A stretch of 64,000 bases of DNA. Origin: Henckelia pumila (taxonomy: Eukaryota; Streptophyta; Magnoliopsida; Lamiales; Gesneriaceae). Both the position numbers and the translations under genes were made by a program. Shown in pieces: positions 47,563 to 59,713 of this stretch (position 1 is its first letter; the number at the start of each line of letters is the position of its first letter). The stretch is from the NCBI RefSeq assembly GCF_033568475.1, contig NC_133122.1, forward strand, positions 148,256,861 to 148,320,860, written 5' to 3'. Under the pieces are notes generated by a model. The model was not told the origin of the DNA, made no database searches, and saw only the letters and a list, made by a program, of their open reading frames with translations.

Positions 47563-49349
47563 ATCATATTCTAAAACTTTTATCCGAGTAAACACATTTT
47601 CGAATGTAGCATGTTAAAATATAATCATTATTTGGTTACATTGATCATATATAAGATAACACATTTTCGAATGTAGCATATTAAAATATAATCATTATTT
47701 CGTTACATTGATCATATATAAGATTAGGTGCGTAGAAAAAAAGTTTAAGATATATTTAAAAACCTATAAATGGTGGAATTAAATTTGAAAGCAAAAACAA
47801 AATAAGAAAATGAAGAATACTATACTGTATGAACTTTCACTTTATGCAATGATAAAACATAAGGTGGGTTCACCACTTATACCAAGTGAGCTACTTATAT
47901 ATATGAGTTTCACTCAGCTTATAAGCTCATTATAATATTTTTATTAACTCGTTTTGTCCTTCATTTTTACTCCAATAACTTTACGGTGGGCCAATCAAGC
48001 AATGTAGCTCATTTAAATAATAACTTTTATCTTTTTTAATAAATAGTGGCCTCTACTTTGCCAACTCCAATCTTTAGAAGTCGATATTAGTAATTTATAT
48101 TTAATAGAAAATTATCTAATTTTTATTTTGTGGCTTTTGTTTTATCGTGTAATTTTTTATGTCCTACCTAATTCATGTTTAAATGGTTTTTTTATTGAAT
48201 TTTTATAATCATGATGATTAGAGGTGTTGCGCACATAAAATATGCATCTAAAAATTAATATATTTTAAAATATTAATATTTAAGCGTCAAATAAATATAT
48301 TGAATAATTATTTAAGTACATTTAGAAAGTAAAATATTCATCATAATTCAGATTTAAATATTAACATACTAATATAGAATTGTGATGAATATCTTGAGAA
48401 GCAAATTTTGTTTGTCCAAAAAAAATTAAATATGGAGTAAAATAATTTTTTTTAATTTATTGGAATTTCAATCTAGTATGTTGATCATATGAGTTAGTGA
48501 TTGAATCCTCGCAAGCATTTTTGGGGAAAAAAATTTCTTGCCTTTAGTTATAATAATAGTATCTTATAATTGAAAATATCAAATGAAAAAACTATAGATA
48601 AAAATTGATCAGGACATTCAGAAATATTTGGTTACCCATTCGTTAACCGACATATTCTTTAGCTTGTTGATTTAATATATGTCGAATATATAATCGCTGA
48701 GTTTGACAAGAAATTTGTGCAGAATAAAACACAATTTTAAATAAAAATACTCGATTATATTCGTACTGAAACTTTGTATATTTTATATATGTTTTGAATT
48801 ATTTCACTTATAAGGATGAAATTTTATATATTATAATATAAGATTTATTATGCATCTTAATATCGAACAATTCACTAAAAATGTAATGATTTATATTGTA
48901 AATCTTCTGTTAGACAATCTAGTTTTGATGATTTGCTGCCTTCAAGTTTATCTTTAAAAGAAGACTAGTAGTCATTAACAAATATTCATCGGTTACAAAA
49001 GATTAAGAATAAATTCAGTAGACTAGTAGTCATTAACAAATATTCATCGGTCACAATTTATTTTCTTAGTACAATTCATTCATTGGATCGTACAGAATCA
49101 TTTATTGTCATCATCATTTTTGGAATAAATCATCTTCAAAATACTCAAGCATTTATAGTTTATCTCAAGTTTTAGGATCCAGCATGCAAAGAACGTTTGA
49201 TCAAATTCAGAAGATTTCTTGTGCAGTTGTGCTACTGTTTCTCATAAACAATTATAGTATCTTTTTGTAAAATGTGGAGAAGTTGTTATCTGAGGAAATA
49301 GTATTTCCCAAAAATTTTATTGATTATCATATTATGTTGCTTGCTAGGA
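47092..49349. other. AT-rich intergenic DNA with two short tandem duplications
   Basis: 47591-47657 and 47658-47724 are 67-bp tandem copies with two or three differences. 48963-49020 and 49021-49057 repeat 'gactagtagtcattaacaa' and onward at a 58-bp period. Apart from these I see no gene, RNA or delimited transposon. Confidence 0.6.
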
Positions 49350-49818
49350 GTTTCAGTTAGGGGTGCAAACGAACCAAACCTGTTCGTGAGCTTTACGAGC
49401 CCGCTCGATAAATATTTGATTCGTATTCGAGCTTATCGAACTCGAGCCGAATTCGAACATGTTCGAAAAAAAATTTTCGAGCCGAGCTCGAGCCAAAATT
49501 ACTCTGTTCGATAGTTCGCGAATAGTTCGCGAGTCTTAATATTTAATTAATATAATATAATTATATAATAATATATATACATTTCGAGCTTTTCGAACCA
49601 TAATATCCGAATAGTTCACGAATAGGTTTGAATATTTCGAACCGAACTCGAACTCGAACTTCATTTCGAGCCGAACTCGAGCCAAAATATTTGAAATTAT
49701 CGAACTTCGAATCGAACTCGAACTCGAACTCGAATATACTCTTATCGAGCCGAATTCGAGCCTTAAAATTTTACCATTATTCGGCTCGATTCGGTTCGTT
49801 TGCACCCCTAGTTTCAGT
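49350..49818. mobile_element. hAT-type MITE with perfect inverted ends and 8-bp target duplication
   Basis: The element is 49358-49810 (453 bp). The ends TAGGGGTGCAAACGAACC and its exact reverse complement (allowing one base) bound it. GTTTCAGT stands at 49350-49357 and 49811-49818. Inside, many cgaactcgag/ctcgagttcg words make overlapping hairpins. The small open frames here are artefacts. Confidence 0.92.
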
Positions 49819-49886
49819 AGGAAAAGGTGATATTTTTTAAGTAGATTTGTATAACGTATGTGCCTATCAGATTAGATATCGGAAAC

Positions 49887-51111
49887 CAAACTGTTGAAAC
49901 TTTACATTGTTTTGATATTTACGAAACTGACCAGTCAAAATCGTCAAACTGAACTTGCTCAACTAACATCAAGAAAAGCAAAACCAAAGAAGAAAAATGA
50001 TCAAGTCGCGGAACTAAATTATAAGACATCAACTGAGTTGACTTTGACTAAGAGCTAAACTGAAGACCATCAAGCTATCAAGTAGTATCAAGCAGTCGAG
50101 TAAACAAGCTATCGTCACATAAGCAAACTGCATTCAGTTTAAGGAGCTAAACTGAATGAATTCTATTAGGCCAAAATGCATCAAAGCTCAACTGAAAACT
50201 TGAAGTAAAATGCATTCAGTTTACGAAGCTAAACTAATGCCCGACTCAACTGACCAAGAGACTGAGCAAGCAAGACTGAATCAATATAACTCATTTGGAT
50301 AGACTTTTCCGTACAAGACCAATATGCCGCATTTGTAGAACATATCAGTGTACTATGATGTCAGGGAATGCCTACGGAAAAGACAAGTCAACGGTATTAA
50401 TTTGAATTCAAAAGAGTCGTTGTCCGCCAAGTATAAATACTAATCAAGGGTATCAGAAATCTCATCCGACTTGTTAATAATTCCCGCATACACATTTAAG
50501 CTATCAGAGGTAAACTGAACTCCTTCAGTTTACACACTCAATTGAGAGGAACGAGAAAGAAGCACTTCAAAGCTTTTTATCACAAGTCAAAAAACACAAG
50601 CACTTACACGAGTTTATCATATCAGTGAAGATCATTTAGTGCTAAGTGTTGAGTCATAACCAGTGTTGAATCTGTAAGTTTTTAGTTGAGGTGTTACAAA
50701 CCTCATTGTAACAAGAATCAGTTGTGAGCTGAGTTCTTGCATGTAGGAGTTTTGAGATAGGCAATTGTGTGTAAGTCTTAGTCTTGGAGTGGGTTGTTGC
50801 AAAGTTGATTGTAATAGTCAAAGTCTTCAAGAGTGAATCCTTTCGAGATGGAAGAAGGGGGTGACTTAGGAGTATTTGAAATCTCCGAACATCCATGAAC
50901 AAATTCTCGTATTATTACATTTCCAGTCAATCACAATCACCCACACACCAAGTCCATTGATTAAAAGTTCAATCTGTTAGTTGACATTATTCTGCACAAT
51001 ACACTTGTTTTCCAATTAGCATCGACACACGAGAAGAAAAAATTTCAATTGACTAACCGCAACTAAAATTAGTTTAGCATATTGGGAGTAAACTGCTACA
51101 GTAACACAAAC
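49887..51111. mobile_element. Solo LTR with 5-bp target duplication
   Basis: The segment 49892-51106 (1215 bp) starts TGTTGAAACT, ends CTACAGTAACA and is flanked by CAAAC on both sides (49887-49891, 51107-51111). A TATA-like AGTATAAATACT at about 50438 fits an LTR promoter. No primer site, purine tract or coding region adjoins it, so it is best read as a solo LTR left by recombination. The superfamily is unknown. Confidence 0.75.
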
Positions 51112-52660
51112 CACATGATATAGCTGATATTTTTATTTAAATATATAATTTAAACATATAATTTCTGGTTAATTACTACAAATAGAATTAAAAAATTAGA
51201 AAATTAGATCTAAAAAAAGACACTTAATTTTATTTAAACATATAATTTGTGGCTAATTGTCACGGGTAGAATAAAAAGATTACATAATTATAAAATCTAA
51301 AAAAAACATACCGCAATGATCTTTTGACTTTTATCATTTTTATTCAAGTAACTTATGAATGCAACAAAAAAAATTTTGGTTGCAGAAACATTTTTTTAAA
51401 AAAAAATTAGTTGTAGTTAACGCTACAAATAAAAGGATAACAAATTAAAAAATTTAGAAACTAAAAAAAGACATAAAATAATATTTATCATTTTTTTTAT
51501 TCAAGTAATTTATAAACTCAAACAAATGGAATACAAATTAAAAAATTAGAAACTTTAAAAAAATTAAATTACATATAAAAAATAATATTTTACAATGTTT
51601 ATTGAAGTACGTAATTTATAAATGTAAACCATAAAAAAACATTGGTTGGAAAAAAATTTATTTAAGCACAAAAGTTATATCTTTAATTTAAAATTATCAA
51701 GCACATAAGTCATAGTTTTATTTTTAAAATAATTCATGAATTTAAAGATAAAGTGTAATAAAAAACCAAACAAACAAGTATCCATATTACCATATACTAT
51801 CTTGTAAGAAGATTATTATTTGTATTTGACATACTTGTTTATGTGTGAATTATAAAATTGAGTAAAATTAATTAGAAAACATGATAAAAAGATTTAAAAA
51901 TATTAATAGTATTTTATTTTTTTATTCGAAAGAGTGCAAAATAAATTATAAATCTTGGTAAAAAAAGATTAAAAAAATATTAATAATATTTTATTTTTTT
52001 ATTCGAAAGAGTGTATGATATAAATTTTTTTAAATAATAAATTAGTACATTAAAGAGTCGCATGCATAAATAAATAATTGGAGTAGTAAAATACATTGAT
52101 TATGTAATAATGAGAGAACGATAGCTATGTATATTTACAAATGACCCTACATATTTATATAGAATAAAATAAATAATAATAGATAATGGATATACTTTTC
52201 TCTTGAATAATGAATTTTAAATAAAATCGGGATAAATTTGACATTGAATAATAATATTGATAATCTATTATCTATTATCTATTACTCTTATAAATATATG
52301 AGTTTCAATTGTGAATTTTTTAATTTGTCCTTCTTTTATCTTACGTACTATTAATTAAATACTTTGTCATTTCCAATGTTTTTAGGTTTTTCATTTCATT
52401 TCATTTTTTAGATTAGTCAAGAGTAATTAATTTTTGTCCATTTATTTTTATTTATTCAAGGTATATTGATTGTTAATATTTAATTCATGTCTTAAATTAA
52501 TTAAAAAAGTTATTAATTGAAATTTATCTTAATTTTGTGCCCATTGATTTATTATTCAAAATAGATTAATTGTTAAATTTAATTCATTTTCTAAACTAAA
52601 AAAATTATTATATTAATTGAAAAATGTCTTAATTTATTTGTCAATATCTATATATGTCTA
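51112..52660. other. AT-rich degenerate repeats
   Basis: Phrases such as 'ataatttgtggctaatt...' and 'attcaagtaatttataaa' recur with changes across 51120-51700, as from an old tandem or dispersed repeat. 51895-52010 repeats 'attaatagtattttattttttattcgaaagagtg'. No gene is visible. Confidence 0.45.
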
Positions 52661-53342
52661 TAAAAGTGACGCTTTAGTTATTATCATTTTTTATTTAATA
52701 ATTAATATTTTTTGTAATATTTATGAAAATTTTAGGGACTACAAATATAATCAACAACATCAATATTTTTTTGTTCAAGGTAAAAAATATACTCATTTCT
52801 TCCCACTTATTTAGACTTGTGTGTATTTTCACATATATATTAAGAAAGTGTTTAAAAAAATAAATTTTATAAAGAAATTTCTTATTTTACCCTTATTTAA
52901 TGAAATTTTAATAAAATAAAATAATTATAAAATTCGTTAATAATATGAATTTAATAGAGATAAATTGGTAAAAGAATATGACATATGATATTTAATATGA
53001 AATAAAAGTGACACTTTACTTATTATCATTTTTAATTTAATAATTAATATTTTTGTCAATATTTTTGAAAATTTGAAGGACTAATAATGTAATCAACAAC
53101 ATTAATATTTTCTTGTTCAAGGTAAAAATAATATACTCATTTCATCCCACGTGTTTAAGTTTGTGCGTATTTTTACATATATATTAAGAAAATGTTTGAA
53201 AAATTAAATTTTGTAAAAAAATTTCTCATTTGCCCTTATTTAATGAAATTTTAATACAAAATAATAATTATACAAGTAGTTAATAATATGAATTTAATAG
53301 GGATAAATTGTTAAAAGAGTAGGACACATGATATTTAATATG
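52661..53342. repeat. Tandem duplication of a 342-bp unit
   Basis: 52661-53002 and 53003-53342 match throughout, from TAAAAGTGAC to GATATTTAATATGA, with many point differences and small indels. The unit is non-coding and AT-rich. Confidence 0.8.
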
Positions 53343-54034
53343 AGAACTAAACTATATAATTGAAACAAATAAAAAATAAATATAGTTTAAATAAGTGAAA
53401 CATCAAGAGTGTGATTATAAATAAATTTTATGTTGATATTTGTATTATAGTATAATAATTGGCTAATAAAATCAATTAATGTTAATTCTTATGAAATCGT
53501 AAAAAGTTGTGTGATAAAAAATAGAAAATCACACTAAATTCAAATCGATTTTAAGTCAGAAAAGTTATTTTTATATCTAAGTTACTTAAATCCTAGCAAT
53601 AATTGCTTTTTATGGCATGTACAACAACATGTGTTTTATATGTATATCAAATTTAAAACAACTCAATTGGATTATTACAGAAGAAAATTAAGAATAAAAA
53701 CATAATCGAGTAAAAAATTGAGATCAAACATTATTGAATTATCAAAAACCACGTTAGAAATTGAACTAACAATAATCGAAAATTAAATGTTAGTGCACCA
53801 AAATCAAATTTGACAACTCAATGGACTAAAGCTCCAATTTGGACAAGTTAATGAATCAAAAAATCATTTATCTAAAATAAATTACAGTAACACTTGAATT
53901 GTCTTATGATTAACATGGTTTATCATAGAAAAAATAATACGTAATTTGTGTTTACTTTATCAATAGAAGATCAAAATTCATCTCTAAATAAAACTTTTAA
54001 ATAAAAAAAAATGGCTTTTTGGTTCACTAATGTT
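53343..54034. other. AT-rich intergenic DNA
   Basis: I see no gene, repeat boundary or RNA in this stretch. Confidence 0.5.
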
Positions 54035-54380
54035 TATGCTGGGGTGCAGTAATAGTCTTTGAGAGCATTAATCGAAATTAAACATGACTCTTGATATTTT
54101 GTATTGTTTAAAATATTTGAGTCGTATTGTTACCATCAAGACGTGTTCGGTCATACAACTAATATCATAGTCATGTTCGTAGTTTCGATTCATATTGATT
54201 GAAAGTACAATTATTGATAAGGTGATTGTTTGCGTGCAATAATTGTCTCCTTGGGTTGAACAATTGAAACATATGTTTGTTTGAACTGCGATACGATCTA
54301 AAAGATTTGTGTTACATAATTATCACTAACTATAACTTTTAATAAAACACAAATCTTTTGATCCTACAATTTGTAACAAA
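54035..54380 (+). mobile_element. Degenerate second TRIM copy
   Basis: The order of motifs is that of 46717-47091: GGGGTGCAGTAATAGTC, a gtttaaaatatttgag block, ggtcatacaac, a decayed primer site ctaatatcatagtcatg, 'cattgattgaaag...caattattg', and a second terminal repeat starting at about 54227 with TGCGTGCAATAATTGTC. Divergence is heavy, so it is an old copy. Confidence 0.6.
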
Positions 54381-55987
54381 TATATATTTTGTACGTTTAT
54401 ATAACATATGTTATTTTTTAAAATTGTTAGCTAAAAAATAAATCAAACTCAATGCATAAACATATAATATACTACAAAAAACCGTCGATCAGAAACCGAC
54501 AAAATATAACAAAAAAGAAAGTTAAATAGGTCATATGACCACTTCATTAGCTAATTAGATATTGAATCATGATGATTGAAGTTTGCACTTGTCCGTAAAA
54601 AATATAACACTTGATTTTAATAAAACTAAACATTCAAAATTTGATAACTTCGGTCTCAATCAAATAAAATTGTTGTTACGTGCAACACACGTACATTTTT
54701 CTAGTATAGATAAATATGTTTGCTATATTTAATATAGAATTAATCTCTACTTAGATGCATTCAAAATTAAATATTACAAGAATATTTCTCCCAATACATC
54801 ACTATTCAATCACTTATAAAATAAGTTTACTCCCACCATCTAATTCACACCATCCTTTCCTTTTTCTTTTTTCTTTTTTTCTTGAGAGCTTATACTAGAA
54901 CACAAGCTCATATATATATTCTCCGAAATTAAAAATATCATATTATAATCATCAATTAGTTGCATCACATGTGATGGGATACAATGTTTTTGGAAAAAAA
55001 AAATATAAGTTTTATAAATTATACACAAGACTATACTAGTCAAATAACGTACTGTGGGAAGGGTCAACATACATGTGCATAAGATAAAGGTGATAGGGGG
55101 AAAAAAACGAACATGAATGGAGGCCGTGAAATGGATGGGTAAAAACATGTGAATTACACAGACAAAGTGACTCGTGAACTATAAAAATTTTTGTGAGGTG
55201 CATTTGTACATAACACACACACACACAAACTCACATTTGACTCATTCCAATGTGTGCAACTTGTGGAGGATCCGAGGAGCCAACGAGCCGCATTAATACC
55301 CTCTTACAAAATAAAAAAAATTTGATTCAAATTTCAACAACAATATGAAAAAAGATATAATAAAGTAAGATACATTAGATTGTCATTTGAACGTAATTAT
55401 TTGCACCCACAATGAAGAAAAAAGAGAATTGAGAGCTTTGGATTCTTCTCTTACTGTGCATTCATATTTCTCACGTGCTTGCATTGCATGGCCTGCATTC
55501 CTATTTCCTACATTATGCTTTACCCCATGCCATTCTTGTAACACGATTGCACTCGCAAGAAACAAATGGGACAGGATATTTCCATCCCGGCTCGAATTCG
55601 ACATGAACACGACACGACGAACACACCGTGCCTGCGGAGTTCGACTGCATTGTAATGAGATATAATTATTTTCAACACAATTAGTTCTTGTAGGCGATGA
55701 TCTAACGTGGATATAAATTTTCTTGATCTGAAATAAAGAAGTAATTGAAATTCAGATTTAAAAAATATTTACTCCCACTAGAGTGTGAAATTGATAGGTG
55801 TAGTAACACAACGGTCACAAGGGGGCTTCAAATATATATCTAAACGTGAACACATTTAAACCAAAATAGGCGAGCACTATACATATCCCGCGCCATCCCC
55901 ACTCCAATCTTCAATCAGTACCTAAATCTCCACTTTCCCGACTCAACTCTCCTCACAAAACAGAGATTTTTTTAAAACCTTTTTACA
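54381..55987. other. Intergenic DNA and promoter region of the DREB2F-like gene
   Basis: No gene is visible. The base composition is less AT-rich from about 55380 on. A G-box CACGTG lies at 55472-55477, 511 bp before the start codon. A TATA-like AATATATATC lies at 55831-55840, about 150 bp before the start codon, followed by a C-rich stretch at 55885-55945 typical of plant leaders. These assignments are inference. Confidence 0.4.
55472..55477. promoter_or_regulatory. G-box (CACGTG) upstream of the DREB2F-like gene
   Basis: This is a palindromic CACGTG core of the kind bound by bZIP and bHLH factors. It sits about 0.5 kb upstream of the start codon. A single 6-mer can occur by chance. Confidence 0.3.
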
Positions 55988-56821
55988 ATGGAAAACTGTC
56001 GAAAATCTCCACTCAAACCATGGAAGAAAGGGCCAGCAAGGGGCAAAGGCGGACCACAGAATGCCACCTGCGAGTATCGCGGTGTTCGGCAAAGGACATG
56101 GGGGAAGTGGGTGGCGGAGATCAGAGAACCCAAAAAGAGAACAAGACTCTGGCTCGGCTCTTTTCCGACAGCAGAAGAGGCTGCTATGGCCTATGATGAA
56201 GCTGCAAGAAGACTATACGGGCCAGAGGCATACCTTAATTTGCCTCATTTGAGATCGAATTTCAATCCATTGAACAAATCACAGAAGTTCAAATGGATGC
56301 CTTCGAGCAACTACAGCTCCGTGTTTCCTAGTACCGGGCTGCTGAATTTGAATGCACAGCCTAGCGTGCATGTCATTCATCAACGGCTCCAAGAACTCAA
56401 GAAAACGGGGATTCTTGGCAAGGCAAGTTCATCATTAAGTGACCCTAAAAATGGCAAGCAGCATGTGATGAATCAGACCCCAGCCGAGAATCGTGAAGTT
56501 GCTGAAAAAGACAATGATAAGAAACTAAGCGAATTTGAAGAGAAGCCACAAATTGATCTCAACGAGTTTCTTGAACAAATGGGAGTATTCAAAAGAGATG
56601 ATCAGTCATGCCAAAGTAAAGAGTCCAGTAGTTTTGCCGAGCTAGAATCGTCACTCGAAAAAAATGATGGATTCACTACAGTTGTAGATAAAACATTTAG
56701 CTGGGACACATTTGGTGAAATAGCTGGGGCAGATATTCATCTAGGAGAAGAGTCCAGTACCTTCCATGCACACGATAGTAGTGAAGAGCTGTTTTTCCCT
56801 CCATCTATCTGGAATTTCTAA
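55988..56821 (+). CDS. DREB2F: AP2/ERF transcription factor, DREB subgroup A-2 (DREB2F-like), 277 aa
   Basis: The gene is a single exon with an intact frame ending in TAA. A basic N terminus with KGGP (20-23), as in DREB2 proteins, precedes one AP2 DNA-binding domain from [12 protein letters not shown] (residue 30 on) to LNLP (about 85). The DREB-defining Val and Glu are present at residues 42 and 47 (WVAEIREP), so dehydration-responsive elements with an A/GCCGAC core are the expected target, in the nucleus. The C-terminal half is acidic and Ser-rich, as in activators, but contains DLNEFL at 190-195, which resembles a DLN-type motif. Length and domain layout fit DREB2F. It converges tail-to-tail with the helicase gene ending at 57534. 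Confidence 0.88.
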   Translation: MENCRKSPLKPWKKGPARGKGGPQNATCEYRGVRQRTWGKWVAEIREPKKRTRLWLGSFPTAEEAAMAYDEAARRLYGPEAYLNLPHLRSNFNPLNKSQKFKWMPSSNYSSVFPSTGLLNLNAQPSVHVIHQRLQELKKTGILGKASSSLSDPKNGKQHVMNQTPAENREVAEKDNDKKLSEFEEKPQIDLNEFLEQMGVFKRDDQSCQSKESSSFAELESSLEKNDGFTTVVDKTFSWDTFGEIAGADIHLGEESSTFHAHDSSEELFFPPSIWNF

Positions 56822-57533
56822 AGTGTTAGAAAAGAGAATCGTAAGTTCAGATCACAAAGTCAATACCATAGACATGTACCTCATACTAGTACAGGCCATC
56901 TATATTCGCCGCGATTTTCGTTTTTGATTAGACCACAAATGAATAAGACATGGCCAGGTTCCAATAGGAATAGAAGACAACGAGACTGTTGACATGTTGG
57001 TCATATCAGTGAACATTGTAATGTCTTTGCATTCATTTCGTTCAGGCATAAGAATTCAAGAAAAATATGATTTTTTATTTAAGTTGAATTAGAAGGGAAA
57101 AGATATTTAAATAAAAATAAAAAAACAAAAAAAACACACACAGGCGAAAAAAAAATTAAAGGATAAATCACTAACGAATGCAATTGATGATCCCAGGTGC
57201 AGAAACTGAGGAAAATGGGACAATTAAAATAAATGGTCACCATATTCAAAAAAAAAATGGTCACTAAATCAATCTCTTCGAACAAATAAAAACACAGAGT
57301 AATTATCATGTGCAAATAACAAGAAAAAATTTCCCATCGAAAGTTAAAACAAGAAAATACAATGCTAAAGTTATTTGCTTTTCAGATAAAATAGAATGTT
57401 ATCTTCAATCAAGAAATATTCCACAACTGAATCGAAAAGTATGAGGTGATTCAAATTATATATTCTCCACACTGTAAGCTGCCAAAGGATGATTCTTCAT
57501 TTCCGTAGAAAGCCTCTAGCATGTATATCTTAT
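56822..57533. other. Intergenic region between convergent genes
   Basis: It holds the 3' flanks of the DREB gene (left) and of the helicase gene (right, minus strand). The right half has A-rich runs on the plus strand. No further gene is seen. Confidence 0.5.
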
Positions 57534-59657
57534 TTAAGCATTTCCATACTCTGATGCACTTAAGTATTCTCCATGTTCCTCAAAGTATTCAACTAAGCGT
57601 TTCAAAAATTTATCACCGACAACAGTCTCAGTGTCGCATATAATGCAACATTGTCTCCTTGCTCGTGTCACAGCAACATTCATTCTCCTGCGGTCGCTTA
57701 AGAAGCCAACCTGACCACAAATCAGGTCTCTCATCAGAATGTTGCTATCAAAAAGAGTTCCACAATTTACACAGGAAGGTATCATTTGCTGATATCAATT
57801 AGCAATACCTCCTTCTTTGAATTTGATCGGACCATTGAAATTATTATTGCTTCTTTCTCACGCCCTTGGAAACCATCTACGGTAGACACTTCCATATCTT
57901 TTAGCTTGTTTTCATTGCCTCTTAACATTTTCAGTAACACAACCTGAAGCAGCAGTTTCAATAGACTGGTAAACCTGCTTTCATACGGATAAAACTATTC
58001 TATACCTGTGCCGCATACGGGGTGATAATTCCAACATCTGCAGCTTGGACTCCACTCTCCACGAGTCTTCTAGCATGTGCTATAGCCACTGCTGCTTCAC
58101 CCTCATTCAAGGTGCTATCTTCTTCATCTTTCTTCTCTTCCATATCACAACTGTGAATGAATCCTTATGTTAAAACAAGGCAACCAGGTTTGTTAAGGGG
58201 CTCCAAAAATAAAAAAAAAGAAGCTTGCATAAGAGAGAGTCGTGATCTACTCTTAAAAACCAGTAGGACAAGTTGGGCCACTAGCCATGTACACACTTAA
58301 TTGCAGGACACATGACGTATAGATACCATACCCAGCTATGTCTATTAGAAGAAGTGTTGGTTCAGTTGAAGAAGACTTCTTTACATCTGCGAGCTCATAT
58401 AAAGTATGAGCTGCAACGCTTGGATGGGCTTTAACCTGTTATTGAGAAGAATTAAAAGAACAGCAAACAGAACATGCGCAGAGCTTAATAGCATCTTATG
58501 TCACATATTGGCTTTAAACTGGGGTTGCCGGATGAAAGAAAATCGAGATGTACATAGATTTGAGCACCTTGCTGCTATATAGCTCCTCAGATGACCAATT
58601 CATGATAAGCTCATGCATTCGGTACTGAACAGTGAGCATAGACATGATATCATCTCCATACAAGTCTGCAAGCCGTTCAAAAAGGGTTCGGCCCAGACCT
58701 TTCTTCTCAGCTTCAACACTCTGAATAGTTGGAGGAAGCTGAAGGTGGTCACCTGCTAGAATACACCTTGGACCCTAAGATACACATACTAGTACTGCAT
58801 CAGAATAAAACCGTATTTGGATGACAGATGGCACTTTTAATAAAGTTCGCAGACTCGTAGTAGCACCCCACACAAATGTTGATAATCATGTAAGAATGAG
58901 GAAACCGTGATTTGCCTCCTGAAAATGTTCTAACTGACATTTTCATGGCAGCTTAAACATTCTCTCACATATCCATGATGGCTAAGCTCCACATGCCATT
59001 GACGACAAGTTCACATGCTGTTATCAGGGTTTTTGCAAAAATAATTTTATATTAAGTCATTTCAAAAGTAGTCCTTGACAGAGTAGAGTGATCACTGTAT
59101 CCCTTTAAGTTATCGTCAAAAGAAAATTGTGAGGGACTGCAAACAGATACTTCTTCAGAAACACCCATATCAGCCCACCCCACAACCAGAAATAATTTTT
59201 TCATGCATGGAACATATATGAACTATGGTTTCATTTAATTTTCGCTTTCAAATAATCTGTTTCATGTTTCAACAAGATACACAATGATTGAACTGAATAA
59301 ATATCTGGATATCTACCGACTGCCAGAGAGAATTACATCTGCTATCTGGTGAAGTTTAGCACCAATGATTCTAGAATTACCTTCAAAAGAGCAATCCAGC
59401 AAGCTATTTCTAGCGCCTGAGCAGCTTCATCAATAATAATCAAATCAAATGAAAAGCCTTCCAATGTTTTAGACAGTGCACCAGTTAAAGTTGTTAATAC
59501 TACATCAGCATTCTTGATCACATCTGTCACTGCCAGCTGCTGCCTTTTGCGTTCTTCTTTGGAAAGACTCTTAAGTTCCTTTCTAATATCTCGCTTTGTG
59601 TTTTTATCTTTGGCTTTTAACAGTCTCCCATTCAAAAGCTGAGAAATTCAGTATAAG

Positions 59658-59713
<56 letters not shown>

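Noticed and set aside
49320-49840. Short frames with Ser/Arg/Asn/Glu repeats on both strands
   Set aside because: They arise from the CGAACTCGAG-type words of the MITE.
55036-55665. Short open frames upstream of the DREB gene
   Set aside because: They have no recognisable domains and overlap on both strands in promoter-like DNA.
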